Of a stretch of DNA of 64,000 bases, positions 16,341 through 25,385 are shown piece by piece; position 1 is the first letter of the stretch; each line of letters opens with the position of its first letter. A program made the position numbers and the translations under genes. This DNA comes from Desulfothermus sp964427155 (GTDB lineage: Bacteria > Desulfobacterota > Desulfovibrionia > Desulfovibrionales > Desulfothermaceae): contig CAYRSC010000020.1 in NCBI GenBank assembly GCA_964427155.1, positions 1-64,000 on the forward strand, given 5' to 3'. The notes below the pieces were generated by a model. It made no database searches. It saw only the letters and a list, made by a program, of their open reading frames with translations, and had not been told where the DNA came from.

Positions 16341-16604
16341 ATTTTTTCTGTTTTTTAAAGAAAAATTAAAATTTACCCGTTGAAAATTTTAGTAACATTT
16401 GTTGAAAACTGTGTAGAAAAAATCTAAATCCATTGTAATCCCAAGAGATTTATGGAGAGGGTCTGGGTCCTTACCCTGCGGTTATTTAAGAATAAATTCA
16501 ATAAAATTAATATGTTAAAAAATAAAGGTTCTAGAGATTTTTTTCACGCATTTTGTGAGATAGACGAGATTGAAAAATCACACAAAATCTTTATGCTACT
16601 CACC
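16341..16604. promoter_or_regulatory. AT-rich dnaA upstream region with inverted repeat
   Basis: This very AT-rich region precedes dnaA. ATTTTGTGAGAT (16550-16561) and ATCACACAAAAT (16577-16588) form an inverted repeat with one mismatch, 17-44 bp before the start codon, an operator-like position. GTTGAAAA occurs twice (about 16380 and 16402), and TTTTCTACA on the minus strand near 16410 resembles a DnaA box with one mismatch. A weak promoter TTGAAA-17 bp-TAAATC starts about 16403. An origin cannot be claimed: no cluster of true DnaA boxes is seen. Confidence 0.4.
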
Positions 16605-17951
16605 ATGGACGCCATGTGGGAAAAAATAAAAAAATATCTGAAAAAAACAGTAAAATCTGGCCTATTTTATGTATGGATTCGTCCCCTGGAAGGTAGGATA
16701 GAGGAGGGGACGCTCTTTTTATATAGTCCAAATGGATTTATCACCTCAGGGATAAAAGAAAAGCTCCTAGATACCATAAAAAAGGCGGCCCTAGAGGTAA
16801 CAGGCTCAGAGGTGGATGTAGTAATCTCCACCATTTCCAGGTCTGCTCCCTCTTCCTCTGTATCTGATACATCCTCATCTTCACGCCCCAGGGGAGAGGA
16901 GATATTTTTGCCTGTAAGGCATCCCCTCTATAAGAATACCCCTATATGGAAGTATTCCTTTGAAGAATTTGTAGTGGGAGAGGAGAATGAACTGGCATTT
17001 GCGGCATGCAAAAGTGTATGCAAGAGAGATGGGTTTGACTTCCCATCCCTGTTTTTGTCCTCCTCTCCAGGACTGGGGAAGACGCATCTTATCCATTCTA
17101 TAGGTAAGCTCCTGTCAGACTCCAAAAAGGAAGGTCCCAGGGTCCTCTACATCTCCTCAGAGCAGTTTGCCAATCATCTGGTGTGGGCAATAAAGACAAG
17201 GGAGATGGAGGAGTTTAAGAAATTTTACAGGGAAAGTGTGGACCTCATGCTTCTAGAGGATGTACATTTCTTTCAGGGCAAAGAAAAGATGCAGGAGGAA
17301 CTCCTATCTCTACTCAAGGATATGGAGGCCACCGGAAAGATGGTAATACTCTCTTCCTCCTTCTTGCCCAAGGAGTTGAAGGGAGTGGATTCTCAGCTAA
17401 CCTCCCACTTTTGTTCAGGCCTATTGGCCCCCATCTACAAGCCCACACTGGGACTCCGGGTCAAGATAGTGGAGAGAAAGGCAAAAAAATACAACATACA
17501 CATCCCTTCTCAGGTTTCCCGTTTTATTGCATCTCACATAAAAGGGGACATCAGACAGCTTGAAGGTTGTATAGGCAACATGGTGATAAAGGCCAGGATG
17601 TTCAATCGGGCCATAGACATGGAACTTGCCCGGGAGGTGATTGAAAACTTTATCTCCCATCCTCCTGCACCCACCCTGGAGGAGATAGTGGAGATGGTAT
17701 GCAGGGTCTTTGAGGTCTCCCCCCAGCTCCTATCCTCTAAGTCCCGTAGAAGGCATCTGGTCCTTGCCAGAAATTCTATCTTCTATCTTGCCCGCAAATT
17801 TACTGACCTCTCCCTCAAGGAGATAGGCCAGAGGTTTAATCGTCGTCATTCCACAGTGATCAAGGGTATAACCAACATGGAAAAAGAGATATATAGAGAT
17901 ACCCCCAAGGGACGTCAGCTCATGCAGTTGGTTGAAAGGTTGGAGGGATAA
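16605..17951 (+). CDS. dnaA: DnaA-type replication initiator with altered arginine finger
   Basis: The start is set at the ATG at 16605 (MDAMWEKIKKYLKK), matching domain I of DnaA; an in-frame ATG at 16452 adds 51 unrelated residues. The 448-residue protein has Walker A SSPGLGKTHLIHSIG, Walker B LMLLEDVHFFQGKEKMQEE, sensor 2 GDIRQLEG and the DNA-binding domain. Box VII reads VDSQLTSHFCSGL where DnaA normally has DRLKSRF, so both arginines, including the arginine finger, are replaced (Gln, His). The DNA-contact motif reads FNRRHSTV instead of GGRDHTTV. It may be a second, regulatory DnaA. No dnaN or gyrB is nearby. Confidence 0.8.
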   Translation: MDAMWEKIKKYLKKTVKSGLFYVWIRPLEGRIEEGTLFLYSPNGFITSGIKEKLLDTIKKAALEVTGSEVDVVISTISRSAPSSSVSDTSSSSRPRGEEIFLPVRHPLYKNTPIWKYSFEEFVVGEENELAFAACKSVCKRDGFDFPSLFLSSSPGLGKTHLIHSIGKLLSDSKKEGPRVLYISSEQFANHLVWAIKTREMEEFKKFYRESVDLMLLEDVHFFQGKEKMQEELLSLLKDMEATGKMVILSSSFLPKELKGVDSQLTSHFCSGLLAPIYKPTLGLRVKIVERKAKKYNIHIPSQVSRFIASHIKGDIRQLEGCIGNMVIKARMFNRAIDMELAREVIENFISHPPAPTLEEIVEMVCRVFEVSPQLLSSKSRRRHLVLARNSIFYLARKFTDLSLKEIGQRFNRRHSTVIKGITNMEKEIYRDTPKGRQLMQLVERLEG

Positions 17952-17955
17952 CCTC

Positions 17956-18228
17956 TTACCATCTCACCTCAAAGCTAGTATAGGTCTTGTCATATTCTAT
18001 GTAGCGACACTCCACATCCTCAACCCTACTAAAGGGAGAACCCTGGGTAAGTCTTTCCCTCAGGAGCCTTAATTTCTCCTCTTCTCCCTGGGCCAGGACC
18101 TCTACTCTCCCATCGTCTAGATTCCTCACCCATCCTTTGATTCCCAATCTCTGGGCCTCAGATCTGGTCCATGCCCTGAAATTTACCCCCTGTACCCGTC
18201 CTGAAATGAGACAATGAAGGCTTTTCAT
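17956..18228 (-). CDS. acyP: Acylphosphatase
   Basis: The 90-residue protein has the acylphosphatase signature GRVQGVNFRAWTRSEAQRLG, including the catalytic arginine, and the second motif GWVRNLDDGRVEVLAQG with the catalytic asparagine. The enzyme hydrolyses acyl phosphates such as 1,3-bisphosphoglycerate. The ATG at 18228 overlaps the stop codon of the upstream flavoprotein gene and follows AGAGGGGGAC. It faces dnaA tail-to-tail with a 4-bp gap. Confidence 0.93.
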   Translation of the reverse strand: MKSLHCLISGRVQGVNFRAWTRSEAQRLGIKGWVRNLDDGRVEVLAQGEEEKLRLLRERLTQGSPFSRVEDVECRYIEYDKTYTSFEVRW

Positions 18229-19631
18229 CACTGTCCCCCTCTTTTTAGTTGTGTGTTTAATATATGTTTTGCAGGGATAATTCCTGTGGCTGCTGCGGCC
18301 ACAATATTTCCAGCCACCCCTGCCCCATCCCCTGCCACATACAGTCCCCTTATAGAGGTCTCAAGGTGAGAGGAGGTTTGAATCTGGGTGGAAAAAAATT
18401 TTATCTCTGGGGCATATAACAGTGTCTCGTCATTGGAGACACCAGGGATAACCCTGTTTAACTTTTCCAGCCCCTCCACTATATTGGTGAGTATCCTCTC
18501 TGGCAGGGCCATGGCAATATCTCCACACACCACATTTGTAAGGGTGGGGACGATAAATCCCTTTTTTACCCGCTTCCACGTGCTTCTCCTACCCCTTTTC
18601 AGGTCTCCAAACCTCTGCAATATTGGTCTGCCTCCACCTATTAATGTAGCCAGGCTCCCTATGGATTCTCCATAACTGTGGTTGTCTGTAACTGGCTCTG
18701 TGAGCACCACTTTGGAGAGAAAGGCAAAGTTGGTATTGGGAGACTTTCTATCCATATAGGCATGTCCATTTACACAAACAAAGCTATGGTAGGTCTCCTG
18801 CGTCACATATCCCCCCCTATTGGTACAAAAGGTCCTGGTCTCATCGTCATATTTTTTGGTCTGGATAAAAAAGGTGGGGTCATATATTACCGAGGTTATC
18901 TCCTCCATAATATCGTTTAGGACCTCCACCCTTACCCCCACCTCAATTCCCCTCTGGCTCATCCCAAGTCCATACTTCTTTGCCAGGGAGACCATCCACT
19001 CGGCACCTACCCTCCCAGGGGCAAGTATAACATAGGAGGCCTCTATTACCTCTCCCCTGCACACCACTCCTCTTACCCTCTCTCCCTCTACAATCACATC
19101 TTCCACCTCCACCCCACATCTTATCTCTACTCCCCTCTCTTCAAGATAGCTGGCCATCCTCTGAATATATTCTGGCAACTTATCGCTGCCCAGATGTTTC
19201 TGCCTTATAATGAGGAGTTCTATTCCTTCCTTTCGCGCCTCCTTTCGGAACTGTCTCGCCTTTTCCATATCAAGGGGATAGACCTTTGAATCCATACCAA
19301 AGTAGGTGAATATCTCCTCAGTCTCCCTGACCAGGGCCTTTGCCTCTTCAACTTCCATAAACTGTGTAAGGTCTGTCTTGCCCAGTTTGTGAATAAAATT
19401 CAGTTTACCATCGGAAAATAAACCTGCTCCCCCTATTCCGCTCATTATGTTACAGGGTCTGCACTTAACACACCTGTTATACTTTTTTATGGGACAAAAA
19501 CGCCTGTGGGGAGGAAGCCCTTTTTCTAACAACAGGACCTTAAGTCCCCTCTCCCTGGAGAGGTAATAACAGGCAAACAGCCCAGCTGGTCCTCCACCCA
19601 CCACCACCACATCATATCCAGAACTTCCCAT
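18228..19631 (-). CDS. FAD-dependent dehydrogenase, COG2509 type
   Basis: The 467-residue flavoprotein has the FAD motif VVVVGGGPAGLFACYYL at the start, a cysteine-rich stretch CPIKKYNRCVKCRPCN (~47) and the family signature GIGGAGLFSDGKLNF (~68), then YVAGDGAGVAGNIVAAAATG near the C-terminus. COG2509 proteins are uncharacterised dehydrogenases of anaerobes; the four cysteines could hold a metal or Fe-S cluster. It is translationally coupled to the acylphosphatase. Confidence 0.85.
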   Translation of the reverse strand: MGSSGYDVVVVGGGPAGLFACYYLSRERGLKVLLLEKGLPPHRRFCPIKKYNRCVKCRPCNIMSGIGGAGLFSDGKLNFIHKLGKTDLTQFMEVEEAKALVRETEEIFTYFGMDSKVYPLDMEKARQFRKEARKEGIELLIIRQKHLGSDKLPEYIQRMASYLEERGVEIRCGVEVEDVIVEGERVRGVVCRGEVIEASYVILAPGRVGAEWMVSLAKKYGLGMSQRGIEVGVRVEVLNDIMEEITSVIYDPTFFIQTKKYDDETRTFCTNRGGYVTQETYHSFVCVNGHAYMDRKSPNTNFAFLSKVVLTEPVTDNHSYGESIGSLATLIGGGRPILQRFGDLKRGRRSTWKRVKKGFIVPTLTNVVCGDIAMALPERILTNIVEGLEKLNRVIPGVSNDETLLYAPEIKFFSTQIQTSSHLETSIRGLYVAGDGAGVAGNIVAAAATGIIPAKHILNTQLKRGGQ

Positions 19632-19641
19632 CTACCCCTCC

Positions 19642-21348
19642 TTAGAGTCCTGCAAATCTCTTTATTTCTTTTCTATAGGCCAATATTCCATTGACTATAC
19701 CTCTGGCCAGCCTGGTGAGATAACGCCGGGAGGTGAGCTTTCTCCTGTCTCCTGGATTGGTAATATATCCTATCTCTATGAGAATAGCCGGCATCTTTGC
19801 ACCCATAAGCACATAAAAAGGGGCCTCTTTTACCCCATTGTCCTCCATCTTATATCTCCTTACCCCCCTTAATATCCCCTTTAGTACACGAGAGGCAAGG
19901 GCGGAAGACTCCTTTATCTTTGAATTAAGCATCAGGTCCGTGAGGATCACCTGGAGGTCACTTATCTTTTTAGAGGAGATGGCATTTTCTCTGGCCGCAA
20001 CCCTCACCGCATCCTTAGAACTCGCCAGATTTAAATAATAGACCTCTATGCCATGCACCCTGGGATTTGGATGGGCATTTACATGAAGAGAGATAAAGAG
20101 GTCTGCACCCATGGAATTGGCCATGGCAGTCCTCTTTTCCAGGGGAATGAAAACGTCTTTTGTCCTCGTATATAAGACCCTGAATCCTTTTTTCTCAAGC
20201 ATCTTTCCCAATATCTTTGCCAGTTCCAGATTAATATCCTTTTCCTTTAGTCTCCCCCAGGTGGCACCTGGGTCCTTTCCTCCATGACCTGGATCAATCA
20301 TAATGGTCTTTATATCTAATCCCAGTTGTTCCACAAGATTGGCAGAAAACTTTCCAATATTCTTCTTTACATACTCCCCCCTGGCAATCACCTGGGTCTT
20401 TTTCTCTTCTCTATTCTTAAATACATCCACCACTATCCTAAAGGGCTCATGTAGGGAAAAGACCTTGTATTCTCCCACCCGCTTAAACTCCATGACAACC
20501 CTTATCACCCCTCTTGAATGCCTTGCATACCTCAATCCATGCAACATACCACCATCTGGAGTGCTTTCCATCTTCTTATCAAGATGAGGAGAGATCTTTG
20601 TGCGGGAGATATCCACCACCACCCTATAGAAAGGGTGCCCCTTTTTTCTGGAAGGGGGCAACAAAAACTCCCTAAAAGGTGCACTTCTATCCAGTTCAAG
20701 CACCACCCGGGTATAATCGGGATTAGACCAGCTCCTGATCTCCTTGAGGGTTGAAGTCCCTGTTAAGGAAGGGGTCTTGGAAGAGGAGGAGACCCTGTGG
20801 GGGGAGGAGATGGCTGAATAACCAATCTTTTTTAGATACTTCTCATCCAGTTTCTTGAGGAGTCGTTCTGCCTCTGGGGCCTTATCCCCCTTGGGATAGA
20901 CCTCTACTATGTAGAGCAGGTCAATGTAGGCCTCATCCCTTTTATTGAGGTGGTATAACTCTATCTTGGCACAATATAATTTGGCATCATCACACCATGG
21001 GTGGGATGGAAAGTGTTTTAAGAGGGCATTAAAATACTTAAGGGCCCTCTCATAATCCCTTTTTAAATGGGAGCGAAGACCAAGTTCATAATAGGTGCGT
21101 CCCACATAATAGAGGGATTTGGGGGCCCAGGGACCCTTTTTATCCTCTTCATATGCCCTCAAAAAGAGGTCTCGCACCCGATACCAGTTGGAACGATATC
21201 TTGCCCGTCTCTTGTTTTTCAAAAGGGAATGAAACAGAATATATCCCTTTTTAAAATAGATATGTGCCCGCTGGGTATTTGCCAGGGCACAGGTGCCCGT
21301 GAGATAAAAGAAAAATAGGATGATGGCTGTGATCTTTTTAAGGGACAT
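19642..21348 (-). CDS. N-acetylmuramoyl-L-alanine amidase (AmiC-type) with TPR and AMIN domains
   Basis: The 568-residue secreted protein has a signal peptide (KKITAIILFFFYLTGTCALA), a TPR-like helical region (~30-175), an AMIN domain (~205-310; IRSWSNPDYTRVVLELDRS) that targets cell-wall or division sites, and an Amidase_3 zinc domain (~345-560; MIDPGHGGKDPGATW, FISLHVNAHP, ILIEIGYITN with the catalytic glutamate). It cleaves the amide bond between glycan and peptide in the periplasm during cell separation. The TPR front end is an addition to the usual AmiC layout. Confidence 0.92.
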   Translation of the reverse strand: MSLKKITAIILFFFYLTGTCALANTQRAHIYFKKGYILFHSLLKNKRRARYRSNWYRVRDLFLRAYEEDKKGPWAPKSLYYVGRTYYELGLRSHLKRDYERALKYFNALLKHFPSHPWCDDAKLYCAKIELYHLNKRDEAYIDLLYIVEVYPKGDKAPEAERLLKKLDEKYLKKIGYSAISSPHRVSSSSKTPSLTGTSTLKEIRSWSNPDYTRVVLELDRSAPFREFLLPPSRKKGHPFYRVVVDISRTKISPHLDKKMESTPDGGMLHGLRYARHSRGVIRVVMEFKRVGEYKVFSLHEPFRIVVDVFKNREEKKTQVIARGEYVKKNIGKFSANLVEQLGLDIKTIMIDPGHGGKDPGATWGRLKEKDINLELAKILGKMLEKKGFRVLYTRTKDVFIPLEKRTAMANSMGADLFISLHVNAHPNPRVHGIEVYYLNLASSKDAVRVAARENAISSKKISDLQVILTDLMLNSKIKESSALASRVLKGILRGVRRYKMEDNGVKEAPFYVLMGAKMPAILIEIGYITNPGDRRKLTSRRYLTRLARGIVNGILAYRKEIKRFAGL

Positions 21349-21359
21349 CTATTACTCTA

Positions 21360-23183
21360 TTATTCAACAGTAACACTTTTTGCCAGATTTCTAGGTTGAT
21401 CCACATCCTTTCCCAGATATACCGCCATCTCATAGGCAAATAATTGCTCCACAGGTAATACCAAAAAACTAGTAAGTACTTCCCCCATATCCACCACCTC
21501 CCATTTATGGTCCACTGAGATCTCTGTCTCTGGATGGGTAACGCAGATCACAGGCCCCTTTCTTGCCTGGATCTCCTTTATATTTGATATCACCTTCTGG
21601 GTTAGTCCGTCGTTTACTGCTATCACAAAGGAGGGAAATTCAGGGTCTATGAGTGCAATGGGCCCATGTTTCATCTCCCCTGCTGCATATCCTTCTGCAT
21701 GGATATAGGATATCTCCTTGAGCTTCAATGCCCCTTCCAGGGCAAGGGGATAATAAAGTCCCCTGCCCAGAAAGAAAAAACTTCTGGCAAAGCTATATTT
21801 CATGGCCAGTTCTCTGGCCCTCTCCCTCATCCTGGGCAACTCCAATCTAAGTATCTCTGGGAGGGAGCATAGTCCCTCTAAGACCTTTTTTACCTCCTCC
21901 CTGGAGATGGTGGCCCTTTTCTCACCATAATATAGGGCCAATAATAAAAGAACCACCATCTGGGAACACATGGCCTTGGTGGAGGCCACGCTTATCTCTG
22001 GACCTGCCTGGGTAAAAAGCACCTTGTGTGACTCCCTGGCAACAGAGGAACCCACCACATTGCACAGTCCCACTACCACTGACCCCATTTCCTTGACCAT
22101 CCTTAGACCCGCCAGGGTATCAGCAGTCTCCCCAGATTGGCTTATTACAATAGTCATGTCCCCCTTCCTCACAATGGGACTTCTGTATCTAAATTCCGAG
22201 GCAATATCCACCTCCACAGGGATAGAGGCCCACCTCTCAAAGAGATATTTTGCCCAGAAACCAGCGTGATAAGAGGTACCGCACGCCACAATATGGACCC
22301 TCTCAGGGACATCTAATTCCTCAATCTCCTTGAGGATGACCTGAGATCTATCTCCACTTATCCTCCCTGCAAGGGCATCTCTAATCACTCGGGGCTGCTC
22401 CATTATCTCCTTTAACATAAAATGCCTGTATCCACCCTTCTGGGCAACGCTCACATCCCACGGAATGGTCTTTACCTCTTTCTCTATTACCTTCAAATCC
22501 TTACATCGTATTACTTCTATGGAGTCAGAGGTAAGACATGCCATCTCCCCATCCTCCAGAAAGATAACGTCCTTGGTATAACTCAAAAATGCAGGTAGGT
22601 CTGATGCCAGAAAGTTCTCTCCCACACCCACCCCCAGAATAAGGGGACTGGAGCATCTTGCCGCCCATATCTCATCAGGATGGTCCAAAAATAACACCCC
22701 CAGGGCATATGACCCCTCTATCCTATCCAGGGCAAATTTTATGGCCTGGGACCTGGAACCTGTCTCCTTTAACCCCTTGGAAATAAGATGGGCAATCACC
22801 TCAGTATCTGTTTCAGATACAAATCTATATCCCTCTTCAAGGAGCATCTGTTTAAGGGACTGAAAATTTTCTATTATCCCATTATGAATAAGGGCAATTC
22901 TACCCTCCATATCCAGGTGAGGATGGGCATTCTTCTCAATGGGAAGCCCATGAGTGGCCCATCGGGTATGTCCTATTCCACAGGTTGCATGGAGGGGATC
23001 GCAGGAATAAACCTTTTGCTCCAGGTCTGATATCTTCCCCTCGCACTTTATGACCTCTATTTTATTTGATTGGATATAGGCAATTCCCGCAGAATCATAT
23101 CCCCTATACTCCAGTCTCTTAAGCCCTTCTATCAATAGGGGAACTGCTGGCCTGTGTCCTATGTAACCGATAATTCCACACAT
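21360..23183 (-). CDS. glmS: Glutamine-fructose-6-phosphate transaminase (isomerizing)
   Basis: The mature enzyme starts MCGIIGYIGHR at 23183, where Cys2 becomes the nucleophile; an upstream in-frame ATG at 23201 would hide that cysteine. The 607-residue protein has the N-terminal glutaminase domain (GIGHTRWATHGLP), two SIS sugar-isomerase domains (SQSGETADTL, ISYIHAEGYAAGEMKHGPIAL) and the conserved end DQPRNLAKSVTVE. It makes glucosamine-6-phosphate for peptidoglycan and lipopolysaccharide. It follows rdgB by 21 bp. Confidence 0.97.
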   Translation of the reverse strand: MCGIIGYIGHRPAVPLLIEGLKRLEYRGYDSAGIAYIQSNKIEVIKCEGKISDLEQKVYSCDPLHATCGIGHTRWATHGLPIEKNAHPHLDMEGRIALIHNGIIENFQSLKQMLLEEGYRFVSETDTEVIAHLISKGLKETGSRSQAIKFALDRIEGSYALGVLFLDHPDEIWAARCSSPLILGVGVGENFLASDLPAFLSYTKDVIFLEDGEMACLTSDSIEVIRCKDLKVIEKEVKTIPWDVSVAQKGGYRHFMLKEIMEQPRVIRDALAGRISGDRSQVILKEIEELDVPERVHIVACGTSYHAGFWAKYLFERWASIPVEVDIASEFRYRSPIVRKGDMTIVISQSGETADTLAGLRMVKEMGSVVVGLCNVVGSSVARESHKVLFTQAGPEISVASTKAMCSQMVVLLLLALYYGEKRATISREEVKKVLEGLCSLPEILRLELPRMRERARELAMKYSFARSFFFLGRGLYYPLALEGALKLKEISYIHAEGYAAGEMKHGPIALIDPEFPSFVIAVNDGLTQKVISNIKEIQARKGPVICVTHPETEISVDHKWEVVDMGEVLTSFLVLPVEQLFAYEMAVYLGKDVDQPRNLAKSVTVE

Positions 23184-23204
23184 ATCTCCCCTCCCTGGCA
23201 AGGA

Positions 23205-23822
23205 TTATCCTTTTTGTACCATAGCAAAAAAGTTCTCCATCAATGTGGAGATCTTCAAAAGTGCCCTGCCCCGATGACTACGTCTATTCTTGGTCTCCAT
23301 ATCCATAGAAGCCGCTGTCATCCCCTTTTCCTCATCTATAAATATGGGATCGTAGCCAAAACCACCATCTCCAGAAGGCTCAGTGGCAATCCTTCCCCTC
23401 CATATACCCTGTGTGAGCACATAATCCCCCTCAGGGGAATACAGCACCATTACACACCTAAACTGGGCTCCTCTTTTATGAGGAGGGACAGACCTCAACA
23501 TCTCCAGGAGTTTTGCATTATTCCTCTCGTCTGTGGCCCCTTCACCACTAAAACGGGCAGAATATACCCCTGGCCTTCCATTTAAGGCATCCACCTCCAG
23601 ACCAGAATCATCAGACAATACAATCCTACCCAGACGCTGGGCCACAAATCTGGCCTTAAAGATGGCATTCTCTTCAAATGTCTCCCCAGGTTCTGGAACC
23701 TCTCCAATAGAGGGAAACTCCTCCAGTCCCCTTACCTCTATCTCAAGCCCCCTCTTATGAAGCATCTGTTTTATTTCCTTTAATTTCCCCTTATTTCTCG
23801 TGGCAACCACAAGCTCCTGCAC
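23205..23822 (-). CDS. rdgB: XTP/dITP diphosphatase
   Basis: The 205-residue protein has the HAM1/RdgB motifs VVATRNKGKLKEIKQML, TFEENAIFKARFVAQ, LSDDSGLEVDALNGRPGVYSAR in parts and FGYDPIF with SHRGRAL near the end. It removes non-canonical purine triphosphates. The start codon is GTG at 23822, chosen because AAGGAGGT sits 7 nt upstream and no ATG is available. It is the first gene of a minus-strand run with glmS and the amidase. Confidence 0.95.
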   Translation of the reverse strand: MQELVVATRNKGKLKEIKQMLHKRGLEIEVRGLEEFPSIGEVPEPGETFEENAIFKARFVAQRLGRIVLSDDSGLEVDALNGRPGVYSARFSGEGATDERNNAKLLEMLRSVPPHKRGAQFRCVMVLYSPEGDYVLTQGIWRGRIATEPSGDGGFGYDPIFIDEEKGMTAASMDMETKNRRSHRGRALLKISTLMENFFAMVQKG

Positions 23823-23990
23823 CTTTTTACCTCCTTATAATTCCCTTGCTTACCCCAGGGTATTGACACATTGGAGTGGTTAAATTACCAACCCTTACAT
23901 CCAGTTGAATCCCTGAAGGCCTATCTGGTTAGGTATAGTCTTTTTTTTTCTCAACCTCAATCCCAAACTGGAGTCCTATTCCTGAACGTT

Positions 23991-25292
23991 ATGAAAAAAC
24001 AACATATATATACCATAAGTCTTGGTTGTCCCAAAAACCTGGTGGATACAGAAAGGATGCTGGGAACTGTCTCACCCTATTTTACCCCTGTGGCAGATAT
24101 ATGGCGGGCAGATGTGGTACTAATAAACACCTGTGGCTTTATCCAGGAGGCAGTGGAGGAGTCCATAGAGGAGATATTGAATGTGTGTGAGGAGGTAAAA
24201 GCCATAACTCCTCCCCCCCTTATAGTGGTAACAGGGTGTTTATTAAAGAGATATGGAGATGCCCTTATACAGGAAATACCTGAGGTGGATTTGTGGATTC
24301 CCCTGGAGAGACAGCACAAGTTAGGAGAGATACTCCTTAAAATGAAAAAGATACCAGAGGAGGAAGACAAAAAGATCCCAAGGATAATCACCACAGGACC
24401 CTCCTATGCCTACCTCAAGATCGCCGAGGGGTGTAATCACCGATGTAGTTTTTGCACCATCCCATCTATAAGGGGCCCATTTGTATCCCTCCCATTAAAT
24501 CTAGTCCTAGATGAGGCAAAGAGGATAGTGGATATGGGGATCAAGGAAGTGATAGTGGTGGCCCAGGACCTCACTTATTATGGAACAGACCTGGGCAATA
24601 AGGGCCTTATACTGGAATTACTAAAACGAATCAGTGAAATAAAGGGACTCCACTGGCTCCGGCTGCTCTATCTCTATCCTGCTGGTATAACCAGAGGGCT
24701 TTTAGAGGTGTTAAAAGATATATCCCCCCCATTTATTCCTTACTTTGACATCCCATTCCAGCACTCTCACCCAGATATATTGAGAAAGATGGGACGTCCC
24801 TTTAAGAGAGAGCCCCAATCCATTATAGAGGATATTCGCTCCTTCTTCCCAGATGCGGCAATACGCACATCCATTATAGTGGGATTTCCTGGGGAAGAGG
24901 AGAGACACTTTAATCACCTTGTAAACTGGATAGAAAAGACGAAATTTACCCATCTGGGGGTGTTTACCTATTCAGACGAAGAAGGGACCAGGGCATATTC
25001 CATGAGACCAAAGGTAGATGAAGAGATAAAAAAACAGAGGAGGCAGGTGCTCATGGAGATCCAAAAGGAGATAAGCAGAGGATACCTCCAGGGACTTGTG
25101 GGAAGGGAGATGGAGGTAATTATAGATCACTCCTCTGAGCAATGGCCCACCCTTTTTGAAGGACGCACCTGGTTTCAGGCCCCGGAGATAGATGGAAAGA
25201 GCTATGTCTCTGGTCTGAATATACGGCCAGGAGACCTAGTAAAGGTACAGATAGAGGATAGCTGGGACTATGACCTCTGTGGTATAGTATAG
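23991..25292 (+). CDS. rimO: Ribosomal protein S12 methylthiotransferase
   Basis: From the ATG at 23991 the protein has 433 residues; an earlier in-frame ATG at 23871 adds 40 residues that do not belong to the family. It has the UPF0004 start ISLGCPKNLVDTERMLG, the radical-SAM motif CNHRCSFCTIPSIRGPF (~152) and a C-terminal TRAM domain. It thiomethylates an aspartate of ribosomal protein S12. SLGCPKN and IPSIRG separate RimO from MiaB. A TTGACA box lies at 23863, but no well-spaced -10 follows. Confidence 0.94.
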   Translation: MKKQHIYTISLGCPKNLVDTERMLGTVSPYFTPVADIWRADVVLINTCGFIQEAVEESIEEILNVCEEVKAITPPPLIVVTGCLLKRYGDALIQEIPEVDLWIPLERQHKLGEILLKMKKIPEEEDKKIPRIITTGPSYAYLKIAEGCNHRCSFCTIPSIRGPFVSLPLNLVLDEAKRIVDMGIKEVIVVAQDLTYYGTDLGNKGLILELLKRISEIKGLHWLRLLYLYPAGITRGLLEVLKDISPPFIPYFDIPFQHSHPDILRKMGRPFKREPQSIIEDIRSFFPDAAIRTSIIVGFPGEEERHFNHLVNWIEKTKFTHLGVFTYSDEEGTRAYSMRPKVDEEIKKQRRQVLMEIQKEISRGYLQGLVGREMEVIIDHSSEQWPTLFEGRTWFQAPEIDGKSYVSGLNIRPGDLVKVQIEDSWDYDLCGIV

Positions 25293-25323
25293 TCATATTT
25301 CCAGATTCTCCCGAAAAATAATA

Positions 25324-25352
25324 TTGCCTTGAGTCAAACATTTTGCTATCAA
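25324..25352 (+). promoter_or_regulatory. Putative sigma-70-type promoter of rpsA
   Basis: TTGCCT (25324-25329) and TATCAA (25347-25352) are 17 bp apart, each matching four of six consensus bases. The site lies 34 bp before the rpsA start codon in an otherwise empty 93-bp gap. Confidence 0.4.
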
Positions 25353-25385
25353 GGACGAAAATTTTGGTTAGGGGGTACTTTATTA

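Noticed and set aside
16341..16604. Chromosomal replication origin
   Set aside because: The region is AT-rich but has at most one near-match DnaA box, no cluster of boxes and no dnaN or other origin-linked genes beside it.
23183..23204. glmS ribozyme upstream of glmS
   Set aside because: Only 21 bp separate glmS from rdgB and the known ribozyme is confined to other phyla.
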